From: Synergistaceae bacterium
GTDB lineage: Bacteria; Synergistota; Synergistia; Synergistales; Thermovirgaceae
Assembly (NCBI GenBank): GCA_012729145.1
Contig: JAAYDT010000035.1
Location: 1 to 64,000 of the forward strand
DNA: 64,000 nucleotides
Reading direction: 5' to 3'
The translations under genes were made by a program, and so were the position numbers. This document shows, piece by piece, positions 7,752 to 16,256 of this stretch (the first letter of the stretch is position 1; every line of letters begins with the position of its first letter). The notes under the pieces are model-generated. The model was not told where the DNA came from, made no database searches, and was given only the letters and a program-made list of their open reading frames with translations.

Positions 7752-8446
7752 GCCGGTTCCCTCCAGGCGATCCTTAAGCCCTGGAGGCCTCTTGCCAGAA
7801 AAGCTTCCCCCTCTTTTTCGAGGAGCAATACTCCGCCGTATTCGGGGTCATAGCGGAAGGTTTCGGGGAAGGGTATCTCAAAAAGGTTTCGAAGCATAAC
7901 ACGAAAGACGCCTGCGTGGGATACTATCAGCCATCTTCCTCCTTTCACGGCGAAGGACCGGAGGAGCGGAACAACCCTGGCCTCCAGGTCGGCAAATGAC
8001 TCTCCTCCGGGGTGCTTGAAAGAGTAAAGATCTTTTTCTCTTTGCTCCCATAATCGGGGATACTCCCTGGGGATGTCTGTCTTTTCCCGTCCATCCCAGC
8101 ACCCGAGGTCGATCTCTGACAGCTCCTCTTTGATCACCGGTTCTATATCAAGGGAGCTGCAAATAATCTCTGCCGTTTCCTTTGCCCTCACGAGAGGACT
8201 GCAGAAGCACCCTCTCCATGAGAAAGAGCGTGCCCAGAGGGACACCTTATCCGCCTGGGCTTTGCCTCGCGGGGAGAGCCCGGGCCCGACACGACCCAGA
8301 AAGATTGTCAACGAGGAGGTCAGATCGGGCTCTCCGTGCCTGACGAATACCAGGCTGTTCTCAGATGGTCCTTGAGGCTTTTCCTGGTGGCGGACGTGAT
8401 CTGTCGATAAGTGCTGATCGTTCCCGGTCATTGAAGGGGGATCCAC
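7748..8446 (-). CDS. Histidine phosphatase family protein
   Basis: A 232-aa phosphoglycerate-mutase-like phosphatase. The phosphorylated His lies in FVRHGEPD (about residues 33-40). The second catalytic His is in SHAGVFRVMLRN, and the acid region is EIDLGCWDGRE. CobC-type alpha-ribazole phosphatases and many sugar-phosphate phosphatases share this fold, so the substrate is open. Pairing with the MocA-HD fusion suggests removal of a phosphate in molybdopterin-nucleotide processing, which is inference. The start is uncertain: GTG 8446 or an in-frame ATG at 8431. It begins just downstream of the hydrogenase operon terminator. Confidence 0.75.
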   Translation of the reverse strand: MDPPSMTGNDQHLSTDHVRHQEKPQGPSENSLVFVRHGEPDLTSSLTIFLGRVGPGLSPRGKAQADKVSLWARSFSWRGCFCSPLVRAKETAEIICSSLDIEPVIKEELSEIDLGCWDGREKTDIPREYPRLWEQREKDLYSFKHPGGESFADLEARVVPLLRSFAVKGGRWLIVSHAGVFRVMLRNLFEIPFPETFRYDPEYGGVLLLEKEGEAFLARGLQGLRIAWREPA

Positions 8447-8470
8447 CGCCTTCCAATTACAGCGAGTTCC

Positions 8471-8532
8471 TGAAAGAAAGCCGGACCGATCTTAGCCGCA
8501 TCAGCTGCAGACAGCACATGGGTCGGTCCGGC
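8471..8532 (-). terminator. Intrinsic terminator of the hydrogenase operon
   Basis: Read on the minus strand, GCCGGACCGA (8532-8523) pairs perfectly with TCGGTCCGGC (8489-8480) and is followed by TTTCTTTC. The loop is long (33 nt). It lies 26 bp after the protease stop codon. Confidence 0.65.
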
Positions 8533-8557
8533 AGTCAATACAAGAGAGCTTCACGGA

Positions 8558-9019
8558 TCAGCAGAACTTTTCCCTGAAAGCCGTTCTTGCCAGTTCGCTC
8601 CTTCTTCTGCATTCATCGGAGAGTCCTTCCCCGAAATCAAAGGACCTGCCCGTTATCGACAGGACCCATGCATCGCCGAACCCTGTGCCCAGGTCTCCAA
8701 GCAGCGTCAGGAACCATGAAGGCCCGAAGGAGTGGATGTTCAGGCCATGGTTCGATCCCGCATCCGGGCGGACCCTTTCAAGGGCGAATCCATGGTCGTA
8801 CTCTTCCAGCGAGGCATCCACGAAGAGCAGGATATCGTCCGGCTCTATACCAAGGGCGGCCTCGGGCAGGAGCTGGTGTCCGAGCCAGAGGCGGGTCCTC
8901 TTCCCTGCTTTCTCCAGGTCCCTGGCCAGAAGCGTGGCCAGGTGGTGACCTGCACCGTCATCCTGTCTGAAAGGGTTACCGTATCCGAAGATGAAGAACG
9001 ATGCTCTCCTGTCCGTCAG
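8558..9019 (-). CDS. [NiFe]-hydrogenase maturation protease (HyaD/HycI family), non-ATG start
   Basis: Endopeptidase that removes the C-terminal tail of the hydrogenase large subunit after nickel insertion. The frame reads FGYGNPFRQDDGAG near its start, which is the nickel-sensing GxGNxxRxDDGxG motif of this family. DILLFVDAS follows (second conserved Asp), and then SHGLN-like and GDAWVLSITGRSFDFGEGLS segments. No ATG/GTG/TTG start precedes the motif. The only plausible one is CTG at 9019, overlapping the TGA of the large-subunit gene (CTGA) with GGGAGAG 8 bp upstream. This gives 153 aa, the normal family size. Starting only at the internal ATG (8821) would lose the motif. Confidence 0.8.
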   Translation of the reverse strand: MTDRRASFFIFGYGNPFRQDDGAGHHLATLLARDLEKAGKRTRLWLGHQLLPEAALGIEPDDILLFVDASLEEYDHGFALERVRPDAGSNHGLNIHSFGPSWFLTLLGDLGTGFGDAWVLSITGRSFDFGEGLSDECRRRSELARTAFREKFC

Positions 9020-10440
9020 TTCTTTATCTCTCCCTTCAGGTTCCCGTCTGCTCCGAATATCTCCAGGTGGAGAGGCATTCTCCCCACAGCATGGGTCGAG
9101 CAGGAGAGGCAGGGGTCGTAGCAGCGGATGACGTGCTCCATACTGTTAAGAATTCCCTCCGTGGGTTCGCCACCTTTGATGTTCTCCCTGGCGACCATGT
9201 CTACGCCCTTGCTCATGGCGTAGTTGTTGTGCCCCGTGGCGACGATGAGGTTCACTCCTGTCAGGACCCCGTTCTCATCTATCTGGTAGTGGTGGATCAG
9301 CGTTCCCCTTGGCGCCTCGATGACCCCTATCCCCTCGGGGTAGAGCTCCGTAGAGGTGACCCTCAGATCGCTGCCTGTTATGTCGGGATCTTCAATGAGT
9401 TCCTCGATCCTCTCTACGCCGTAGAGGGTCTCGATAAGCCTTGCGTAGTGATAGTAGAGGGTCTTGTGGACCATGCCGTCCTCCGCTCCCTTGCGGAATT
9501 CTGCCAGTTCAGCCGACGCTCCAGGGGTGGAGATGTCGTCGCATGCGTTGACCCTCCCCAGGGGCCCCACGCGGTAGCTCCCGTGGGGGAATCCCATGGG
9601 TCTGTAGAAGGGGAACTTGAGGTAGCTCCAGGGTTCTACGTGCTCCCCTATGAAATCCAGGTAGGCCCAGTCGGGGAACTCGTCGATTATTCGCCCCCGG
9701 GGTCCCTTCAACCGGATGTCACCGTCGTATATTTCCAGGAATCCGTCCTGCACGAGGCCCATGTAGGCTGTCTCAAGGGTCGCGAAGGAGGCGGCCTTCC
9801 CGGCGTTCTTTTCGAGGTAGCCCTTCACCAGTTCGATAGCTTCCTTCACTGCGGCCTTCATCTCGGGGATCTGGACACGGATCGTATCAACCTCTGCAGA
9901 CTTGAGCGACCTGTTAACGCCTCCGGGGATGCTGTGCCAGGGGTGGACCTTCTTGCCACCGAGTACCTGGATGATCTCCTGCCCGAACTTCCTCAGCAGA
10001 ACTCCCTTGACAGCCAGCCGGGGGTACTTTTCTATCACACCGGCAACGTTCCTGATCGCCGGGTCGGCGTCGAACCCGAAGAGAAGGTCCGGGCTGGAAA
10101 GGTGGAAAAAGCTGAGAGCATGGGACTGCACGAACTGTCCCATATGCATAAGTTCGCGGAGTTTGTGCGCTGTCAGTGTAAGTTCCACACCGAGAAGGGC
10201 ATCACAGGCCTTGGCCGAGGCAAGGTGGTGGCTCACGGGGCATATCCCGCATATCCTCGGGGTAATGACAGGCATCTCGCGAAAGTCTCGTCCCTTGCAG
10301 AAGTGCTCGAAACCCCGGAACTGGGTCACGTGGAAGCGGGCCTCGTTAACGTTACCGTTCTCGTCGAGATGGACGGTTATCTTCCCGTGGCCTTCGATGC
10401 GGGTTATGGGGTTGATCTCTATCTTCTTGACGGTAGCCAT
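9016..10440 (-). CDS. [NiFe]-hydrogenase large subunit, group 3 (HoxH/MvhA-like)
   Basis: Catalytic subunit, 474 aa. The nickel ligands are in RICGICPVSHH (62-72) and DPCLSCSTH (442-450). The 24 residues after His450 (starting AVGRMPL) are the pro-peptide removed by the protease encoded next. No signal peptide is present, and the small-subunit partner also lacks a Tat signal, so the enzyme is cytoplasmic. I take ATG 10440 (MATVKKIEIN) as start since the family begins here and a GGGGG site lies upstream. The two upstream genes encode its electron-transfer partners. The direction in vivo is probably H2 evolution from NADH and/or reduced ferredoxin. Confidence 0.92.
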   Translation of the reverse strand: MATVKKIEINPITRIEGHGKITVHLDENGNVNEARFHVTQFRGFEHFCKGRDFREMPVITPRICGICPVSHHLASAKACDALLGVELTLTAHKLRELMHMGQFVQSHALSFFHLSSPDLLFGFDADPAIRNVAGVIEKYPRLAVKGVLLRKFGQEIIQVLGGKKVHPWHSIPGGVNRSLKSAEVDTIRVQIPEMKAAVKEAIELVKGYLEKNAGKAASFATLETAYMGLVQDGFLEIYDGDIRLKGPRGRIIDEFPDWAYLDFIGEHVEPWSYLKFPFYRPMGFPHGSYRVGPLGRVNACDDISTPGASAELAEFRKGAEDGMVHKTLYYHYARLIETLYGVERIEELIEDPDITGSDLRVTSTELYPEGIGVIEAPRGTLIHHYQIDENGVLTGVNLIVATGHNNYAMSKGVDMVARENIKGGEPTEGILNSMEHVIRCYDPCLSCSTHAVGRMPLHLEIFGADGNLKGEIKN

Positions 10441-10453
10441 GTTCCTTCCCCCT

Positions 10454-10993
10454 CTAATCGTAGCGAATCTTTTCCGAGGGTACCTTGGGGATCCGCCCCT
10501 CGAGAAGTTCCTGGAAAACCCAGAGAATGGTGTCCGCATCGGGCGGACACCCCGGAACGTAAACGTCGACTTTCACCTCGTGGTCCACCGGGATGGCCTG
10601 GGGGAGAAGCTGGGGGATATCGTCATGGGGTATTATTCCCTCAGGGTTGACGGTGCTGGGCGAATCCAGGTAGGCCTCCTTCAGCGCACACTGTCTGTCG
10701 GAGAAGTTCCTCATGCAGTTAATTCCGCCGAAGACGGCGCAGTCGCCCCATGCCACGATTATGTCGCACTGTTTGCGCATCTTTCTGGCAAGATGGAGCT
10801 CCTCGTCGTTGCCGAGAGCTCCGTCGATCACTCCCACAGTCGCTTTGGGTATCTCCTTGCTGTCGACGATGGGTGAGTATACTATTTCGACCTTTTCAAG
10901 CAGCTCTACTATGCGCTCGTCGATATCAAGGAACGACATATGACAACCAGCGCAGGCCTCGAGCCAAACTGTGGCGACCTTGACCTTCGACAT
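10454..10993 (-). CDS. [NiFe]-hydrogenase small subunit, group 3 (HoxY-like)
   Basis: A 179-aa electron-transfer subunit holding a single proximal [4Fe-4S] cluster. The four ligands are Cys14 and Cys17 (ACAGCHMS), Cys85 (GDCAVFGG) and Cys149 (PGCPPDAD). The short length and lack of medial/distal clusters are typical of HoxY-type soluble hydrogenases. Its ATG overlaps the stop of the NuoG-like gene (TGATG). It connects the large subunit to the NuoG-like protein. Confidence 0.92.
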   Translation of the reverse strand: MSKVKVATVWLEACAGCHMSFLDIDERIVELLEKVEIVYSPIVDSKEIPKATVGVIDGALGNDEELHLARKMRKQCDIIVAWGDCAVFGGINCMRNFSDRQCALKEAYLDSPSTVNPEGIIPHDDIPQLLPQAIPVDHEVKVDVYVPGCPPDADTILWVFQELLEGRIPKVPSEKIRYD

Positions 10994-13047
10994 CAGTTCC
11001 GCACCTCCTCGAGCGAAACCATCCGGGCGTCCGCCGGAGGCTTTTCACTGGCGAACAGGTTCCCGCATGGAGATTCTTTCGGTTTTCCCGGTTCGACCCC
11101 CAGACCTGCCGAGAGGTCTTTCAGGATCGAAGAGAGACCCCTGATCTCCCCCTTGGGCGGCACGACCACGTTCAGCCGCCGCCTCTCGCCCTCGATGGTG
11201 CAGTAGTGGCCGCTGCGCTCGAACCAGGCCGGGGCCGGGAGCAGGACATCGGCGAGGTTGACCAGCGGCTGGGCCCAGAAGGGGCAGTGCACGACCACGA
11301 ATTTTGTCCCCGATATGGCGGAAAGACTCTCCTCGTCCTCCGGGACGAGGCCGGTGGAGTAAACGTAAAGGAAATCGAGCTTTTCCCTTCCGAGCCAGGG
11401 TTCCCTGGCGAGAACGGTATTAATGGTGCCCAGGCTGTTGCCGCTTACCACCAGCGGGACCACTCCCATGCCGTCTTCGAAGAAGGCCCTGGATGCAATG
11501 GCAAGGTTGACCGCCGATGTCACCGCCACTGGATCCCTGGACAGGCAGCCTCCAAGTACGAAGACGGGTCTTTGGGAGCCCGCAAGCTTTTCGAGGATCC
11601 CTTCAACGGTCTCTTCAGGGATGCCCGCCTTTCCGGCCAGTTCTCCGACAGATATCTTGCCTTCCTCAAGTGCCTTGCCCCCCGATGCCTTCAGTCCGGC
11701 GACCAACTCTGCCAGACCCTCGACGAGGGCCGCGCTCTGTCCGGGTGTCGGGCATACAGCGTCGATGTCGGTTATGTCAGCAAAGGGGCTTGTCCTGCAG
11801 GACAGGTTCAAGAGGGTTGCGCCGTTTTTGAGGGTGCCCACCCTCATGTAGCTGGCTATGACAGGGGCTTCTTCATCCGGGTCGGCCGACAGGTTGACTA
11901 TGCAGTCGCTGTTCAGGATGTTATGAGCGGCAGTGAAAGGGCGTATACCCTGTTCGCGGAAAGGTTCGAAACCCTTGACGAAGCCCCTTAGAACGTCTCC
12001 GTCAAAGGTGTCCAGGCGCTCCATGCCCAGGCCGTCCTTGAACAGGGATACGAAAAGGGCCAGTTCCTCGTCGGTGCAGAGGCTGGAGACAAGGGCCCCA
12101 CTGCTGTCGGCCTGGTGAGCCTTCCCGAAGTTCTCCGCCACCAGTTCAAGGGCCTCTTCCCAACTGGCTTCCCTGTAGTGGGAGCCCTCTCTTATCATGG
12201 GTACGGAGATCCTCTCTCGCTCGGCAGATCTTGGAAGGGTCCACCGCCCCTTTTTGCAGAGCTGTCCGCCGTCGGGTTCAGTAACGGAGGTCCCTTCGAC
12301 CCTGACAATGCTCCCGGTCCGCACGTAGGCCTTTATTCGGCATCCGACGGAACAGAGGGGGCATACGCTCTCGACCGCGTCGTCGCAGTCCTTCCTGCGC
12401 CCCCTGTAGGCGAACTCCCTGAGAGTGATCGTACCGGTGGGGCATACCTGCGCGCAGGCTCCGCAAGTGGTGCAGGTGCTGCTCTCCCCGAGCCTTCGTC
12501 CCAGGTCGGCGACGATGGTGGCGTTCCAGCCCCTTTTCTGAAGGTCCAGCGTGTGGGTCCCCACCTTCTCGGCGCAAACCCTGATGCAGCGCAGGCAGAG
12601 TATGCACCGGTTGTGGTCAACCTGTATATCCCGGTGGGTGGCATCGTTATCGAAAGCGGCGTAGAGAAAGGGGTAGCGGACGCTGTCCATACCGTGTTCG
12701 ATGGCCAGGTCCTGCAGTTCGCAGTCGCCGCTCTGGGAGCAGTACATGCAGAAATGGTTCCGACCGGCGAAGATCAGTTCAAGCATCTGTCTCCGGTATT
12801 CCCTGAGCTTCTCCGTCTGTGTGTGCACGACCATGCCGTCCTGGGCAGGGGTGGTGCAGGCTGTAAGCATCTTGGGGTTTTTCTCCACCTCGACAACGCA
12901 CATGCGGCAGGATCCTATGGGGGTCAGGCCCTCCAGGAAGCAGAGAGTAGGTATGTACACGTCGTTCCTGCGGGCAACCTCGAGTATGGTGTTCCCCTCT
13001 GCGCCCTTGCATGCTTTACCGTCTATGGTAAGGGTTATGTCCTTCAT
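10993..13047 (-). CDS. NuoG-like iron-sulfur subunit of NADH-linked hydrogenase
   Basis: 684 aa. The N terminus is a [2Fe-2S] domain (TLCFLEGL, IGSCRMCVVEVE, LTACTTP). A His-Cys3 cluster motif HFCMYCSQSGDC follows, then two ferredoxin motifs (CILCLRCIRVC and CTTCGACAQVCP). Next comes a molybdopterin-oxidoreductase-type [4Fe-4S] entry (CPLCSVGCR, LCKKGRW), and the rest is a NuoG/FdhF-like domain. It lacks the H-cluster cysteines of [FeFe] HndD, and I see no Sec or obvious active-site Cys of formate dehydrogenase, so the pterin domain is probably structural as in complex I. ATG 13047 is chosen because a run of G (ribosome site) precedes it and the family starts with MKDITLTIDG. Confidence 0.88.
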   Translation of the reverse strand: MKDITLTIDGKACKGAEGNTILEVARRNDVYIPTLCFLEGLTPIGSCRMCVVEVEKNPKMLTACTTPAQDGMVVHTQTEKLREYRRQMLELIFAGRNHFCMYCSQSGDCELQDLAIEHGMDSVRYPFLYAAFDNDATHRDIQVDHNRCILCLRCIRVCAEKVGTHTLDLQKRGWNATIVADLGRRLGESSTCTTCGACAQVCPTGTITLREFAYRGRRKDCDDAVESVCPLCSVGCRIKAYVRTGSIVRVEGTSVTEPDGGQLCKKGRWTLPRSAERERISVPMIREGSHYREASWEEALELVAENFGKAHQADSSGALVSSLCTDEELALFVSLFKDGLGMERLDTFDGDVLRGFVKGFEPFREQGIRPFTAAHNILNSDCIVNLSADPDEEAPVIASYMRVGTLKNGATLLNLSCRTSPFADITDIDAVCPTPGQSAALVEGLAELVAGLKASGGKALEEGKISVGELAGKAGIPEETVEGILEKLAGSQRPVFVLGGCLSRDPVAVTSAVNLAIASRAFFEDGMGVVPLVVSGNSLGTINTVLAREPWLGREKLDFLYVYSTGLVPEDEESLSAISGTKFVVVHCPFWAQPLVNLADVLLPAPAWFERSGHYCTIEGERRRLNVVVPPKGEIRGLSSILKDLSAGLGVEPGKPKESPCGNLFASEKPPADARMVSLEEVRN

Positions 13048-13066
13048 CCTTATATCCCCCCGCCTC

Positions 13067-14869
13067 TTATTCTTTGAAGACTGCCTGGAAGGGGCAGACC
13101 TCAAGACACGTTCCGCACTTTATGCACTTTTCCTGGTCGATCTCATAGGGGGTATTCCTGTCGCCGGAGATGCATTTAACAGGGCAATTCCTTGCGCATA
13201 GACCGCACTTTTTGCACTTCTCGGGGTCGATGAGGTAGGAGATGAGAGCGCTGCAGGCCTTTGCGGGACACTTCTTGTCCCTGATGTGGGTCTCGTACTC
13301 GTCCCGGAAATACCTCAGTGTAGTAAGGACAGGGTTGGGCGCGGTCTGGCCGAGGCCGCAAAGGGACATCTCCTTGACCATTATCGCCAGGTCCTCCAGT
13401 ATTTTGAGGTCCTCCATCCTGCCCTTTCCTGAGGTGATCTTTTCAAGGATCAGCAGCATCTGCTTGGTGCCCTCCCGACAAGGGACGCATTTTCCGCAGG
13501 ATTCCCTCTGGGTGAACTCCAGGAAGAACTTGGCCACATCCACCATGCAGGTGTCTTCGTCCATGACGACCAGGCCGCCCGAACCCATGATGGCTCCCGC
13601 GGCGGTCAGGGACTCGTAATCCACCGGAAGGTCCAGGTGCTCTTCCGTAAGACACCCTCCCGAAGGTCCGCCTATCTGGACCGCCTTGAACTTTCTGTCC
13701 TTCAGGATCCCGCCTCCCATATCAAAGACGATATCCCTGATGGTCGTTCCCATGGGCACTTCCACCAGGCCGGTGTTGTTGACCTTGCCGGTAAGGGCGA
13801 AGACCTTTGTCCCCTTCGACTTTTCCGTCCCGATGGAGGCATACCAGGAGCCCCCGTTGCGGATTATGTTCGGAACATTGGCCCAGGTCTCAACGTTGTT
13901 GATGTTGGAAGGTTTACCCCAAAGGCCCTTGTTGGCCGGGAAGGGAGGTCTGGGACGTGGCATCCCTCTTTCGCCCTCGATGGATGCCAGGAGTGCCGTC
14001 TCCTCGCCACAGACAAAGGCCCCTGCACCTTCCTTTATGTGCAGATGGAAGGAGAAATCCGTGTCCATGACATTGTCGCCGATGAGGCCGAACTCCTCTG
14101 CATGGGTGATAGCACCGACAAGACGCTTGATGGCCAGGGGGTACTCGGCACGGCAGTAGATGTAGCCCTCGTCAGCCCCCATGGCGTAAGCGCCCAGCGT
14201 CATACCCTCGATGATTGCATGGGGGTCACCCTCAAGGATGGACCTGTCCATGAAGGCACCCGGGTCGCCCTCGTCGGCGTTGCAGATTACGTATTTCTTG
14301 TCACCCTGTGCCTTTCGGCAGAACTCCCATTTCAATCCCGTGGGGAAACCGCCGCCGCCTCTTCCCCTGAGTCCGGATGTCTTGACCTCGGAGAGCACCT
14401 CTTCCGGTTTCATGGAGGTCAGGGCCTTGGCGAGAGCTGCGTAACCGTCCCTGGCAATGTACTCTTCGATGTTGTCAGGATTGATGTAGCCGCAGTTTCG
14501 CAGCGCGATACGATGCTGTTTGCTGTAGAAGGGGATGTCCCTGTAGCGGGGGACCTTGACCTTCCTGTCAGGGGTGGTGTAAAGAAGACGATGGACCAGG
14601 CGCCCCTTGTAGAGGTGTTCCTCTACGATCTCAGGGACATCGTCCACGGACACCCTGCAGTAGAGAGAACCCTCCGGGTAGATGACCACTATGGGGCCCA
14701 TCTCGCACATCCCGTGACACCCCGTCTCGACCAGGGCTACTTCCTGGTCCAGGCCTCTTTTCCTTATCTCCTCCCCGAGAGCGTCAAAAACAGAGGAGGA
14801 TCCGCTGGCGTTACAGCCGGTCCCTTTGCAGACCAGTACGTGGGCACGATAGAAAGCCATTCCCTTCAA
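13067..14869 (-). CDS. NuoF/HndC-like NADH-binding flavoprotein subunit
   Basis: 600 aa. An N-terminal thioredoxin-like [2Fe-2S] domain (CKGTGCNASGS, ETGCHGMCEMGP) precedes the NADH/FMN core (GLRGRGGGGFPTGLKW, CNADEGDPGAF, AGAFVCGEETALLASIEG). The ESCGKCVPCREGT cluster region follows, and the protein ends with two [4Fe-4S] ferredoxin motifs (CKKCGLCARNCP, CIKCGTCLEVCP). This architecture is shared by NADP-reducing and electron-bifurcating hydrogenases (HndC/HydB), in which the flavin site exchanges electrons between NAD(P)H and ferredoxin. Six bp separate it from the HndB-like gene, and 20 bp lie before the NuoG-like start. Confidence 0.92.
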   Translation of the reverse strand: MKGMAFYRAHVLVCKGTGCNASGSSSVFDALGEEIRKRGLDQEVALVETGCHGMCEMGPIVVIYPEGSLYCRVSVDDVPEIVEEHLYKGRLVHRLLYTTPDRKVKVPRYRDIPFYSKQHRIALRNCGYINPDNIEEYIARDGYAALAKALTSMKPEEVLSEVKTSGLRGRGGGGFPTGLKWEFCRKAQGDKKYVICNADEGDPGAFMDRSILEGDPHAIIEGMTLGAYAMGADEGYIYCRAEYPLAIKRLVGAITHAEEFGLIGDNVMDTDFSFHLHIKEGAGAFVCGEETALLASIEGERGMPRPRPPFPANKGLWGKPSNINNVETWANVPNIIRNGGSWYASIGTEKSKGTKVFALTGKVNNTGLVEVPMGTTIRDIVFDMGGGILKDRKFKAVQIGGPSGGCLTEEHLDLPVDYESLTAAGAIMGSGGLVVMDEDTCMVDVAKFFLEFTQRESCGKCVPCREGTKQMLLILEKITSGKGRMEDLKILEDLAIMVKEMSLCGLGQTAPNPVLTTLRYFRDEYETHIRDKKCPAKACSALISYLIDPEKCKKCGLCARNCPVKCISGDRNTPYEIDQEKCIKCGTCLEVCPFQAVFKE

Positions 14870-14874
14870 GCCCC

Positions 14875-15243
14875 CTAGTCAGTTTGTCCGACAACCTTGT
14901 CCTCGACCACTCTCCCGTTGACAAGGTGTTCCTCTATTATCCCGGGCACATCGCCAGGTGAGACGTCCCCATAGGTTATGCGAGGTTCTCCGGGCCTGAT
15001 AATGTCCACAAGGGGCTCTCTCTGGCACATGCCGATACAGCCCGTGGTCTCGACGGCCACATGCCTGAGACCACGTTTTTCCAGTTCCTCCAGGATGGCC
15101 GTCATTACCTCCCTGGCCCCTGCCGCGATCCCGCAGGTGCCCATACCAACGATCACCCTGGTCTCGCCCCCGGATCGGGCCGACGTGAGGTCCTTGGCGT
15201 TTTCCTTGATCTTCCTTAGATCTTCCAGGCTCTTGACTTTCAC
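14875..15243 (-). CDS. HndB-like [2Fe-2S] thioredoxin-fold protein
   Basis: A 122-aa protein with the thioredoxin-like ferredoxin pattern GMGTCGIAAGA ... TTGCIGMCQREP, that is, four Cys for one [2Fe-2S] cluster. HndB homologues accompany NADP-reducing and bifurcating hydrogenases, where they are thought to relay electrons or regulate. It is encoded between the NuoE- and NuoF-like genes. A frame-shifted overlapping reading on the same strand is ignored. Confidence 0.88.
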   Translation of the reverse strand: MKVKSLEDLRKIKENAKDLTSARSGGETRVIVGMGTCGIAAGAREVMTAILEELEKRGLRHVAVETTGCIGMCQREPLVDIIRPGEPRITYGDVSPGDVPGIIEEHLVNGRVVEDKVVGQTD

Positions 15244-15266
15244 CGGTGATCACCTCCAGTTTGTGC

Positions 15267-15737
15267 CTATTCGTAGGAACCGAGTATCTCCATCACCTTG
15301 TCGGGCGTGAGGCGTCCGTGGGTCTCTTCGTCGACCATCATCACCGGTGCCAGCCCGCATGCCCCGAGGCAAGCGACGGGCTCAAGGGTGTACCTGAGAT
15401 CTTCGGTGGTGCCGTTCTCCTCGATCTGGAGCACCTTCTTGATCTTGTCGAGGATGGCCAGGCTGCCTCTGACATGGCATGCCGTACCCCTGCAAACACG
15501 GACAATGTGCCGTCCCCTGGGGTTGAGATGGAACTGGGCATAGAAGGTGGCCACCCCGAAGAGCTCTGAAGGGGGGATCTTCATCTCCCGGGAGATCACC
15601 ATCAATGCGTCTTCGGGAAGATAGCCGAACTCCTTCTGGACCTCCTGCAGGACTGGTATCGTGCCTCCGTGCGTTCCTTTCCACGGGGCCACTATCTGCT
15701 TTGTTCTTTCTTCCGTTTCAGGTTTTTTCGGACTCAC
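15267..15737 (-). CDS. NuoE/HndA-like [2Fe-2S] subunit, first gene of hydrogenase operon
   Basis: A 156-aa 24-kDa-type subunit. The [2Fe-2S] ligands are visible as CRGTACHVRGS and CLGACGLAPVMMV. A helical N terminus contains QEVQKEFGYLPEDALM, as in NuoE. Start GTG 15737 follows GGAGGAGG. It is the first gene of a seven-gene operon (15737 to 8558) encoding the complete soluble hydrogenase. The upstream region runs back to back with the riboswitch-controlled aldehyde oxidoreductase gene. Confidence 0.9.
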   Translation of the reverse strand: MSPKKPETEERTKQIVAPWKGTHGGTIPVLQEVQKEFGYLPEDALMVISREMKIPPSELFGVATFYAQFHLNPRGRHIVRVCRGTACHVRGSLAILDKIKKVLQIEENGTTEDLRYTLEPVACLGACGLAPVMMVDEETHGRLTPDKVMEILGSYE

Positions 15738-15999
15738 CCCTATCCTCCTCCCTGGTCTGAAGAATACCTTGTCAACTTACTGTCCTCGGTCACCACCGGC
15801 TGAGGTTCCAGGCGGTGAAAGTTGCCTCACGCGTTAGATCATGGTCCCCGACGTCTCCGTAAGGCGTTTCTGAAAAACAACCAGTAATAATTGAAACTTA
15901 TGAAAGGGAAGGGCGCAACCGGGAAAGGGTCAAAAATCCTTATTTCTCCCGGGTTTTTCGTGAACAATATCGAACTAAAAGTTCAATTTCAAGCAGAAA

Positions 16000-16028
16000 T
16001 TGATTACCGGGTCAGAGCGCAATATAGT
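16000..16028 (+). promoter_or_regulatory. Putative sigma-70 promoter of the Mop gene
   Basis: TTGATT (16000-16005), a 17-bp spacer and TATAGT (16023-16028). The predicted transcript would start about 40 nt before the Moco riboswitch. In the rest of 15738-15999 (upstream of both operons) I see only a short GAAC-TAAAA-GTTC repeat. Confidence 0.4.
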
Positions 16029-16074
16029 CGAACTGATACATTAGATATTGTAACCAATAATTGCTTTTGCAGGG

Positions 16075-16168
16075 ATCTCCGAGCCTGAGTGCCTAAAGCG
16101 CCAGCCATGGTCAAAGACCGATAGGCGTCCCTGGAAACAGGGACGCCTCCCATGATCGGAAAGGGGGT
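16075..16168 (+). promoter_or_regulatory. Moco riboswitch upstream of the Mop-type enzyme gene
   Basis: Ordered blocks: CTCCGAGCC (16077-16085), AGACCGATAGG (about 16117-16127), a hairpin GCGTCCCTGGAAACAGGGAC, GCCTCCC (16145-16151) and CGGAAAGGGGG (16157-16167). This is the canonical Moco RNA layout. The P3 hairpin of ACGCC/GGCGT type is well formed. Unlike the transporter copies I see no terminator between it and the start at 16257, so control may be translational or through processing. Confidence 0.85.
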
Positions 16169-16256
16169 GTCCGATTCTCGCTCGATCGCACAGATCGCAG
16201 TCTTCAGATGTCTTCCCTGAATGGTCCTCATTTTATAAAAAATGGAGGGAAAACCC

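Noticed and set aside
9001-10650. Long open frame (549 codons) on the plus strand opposite the hydrogenase large subunit
   Set aside because: It is the antisense of a clearly recognised [NiFe] large subunit. Its translation has no family likeness, so it reflects codon bias, not a gene.
10993-13047. [FeFe]-hydrogenase HndD or formate dehydrogenase alpha subunit
   Set aside because: No H-cluster cysteine motifs, and no Sec or Cys active site was seen. Adjacent [NiFe] subunits explain the operon better.
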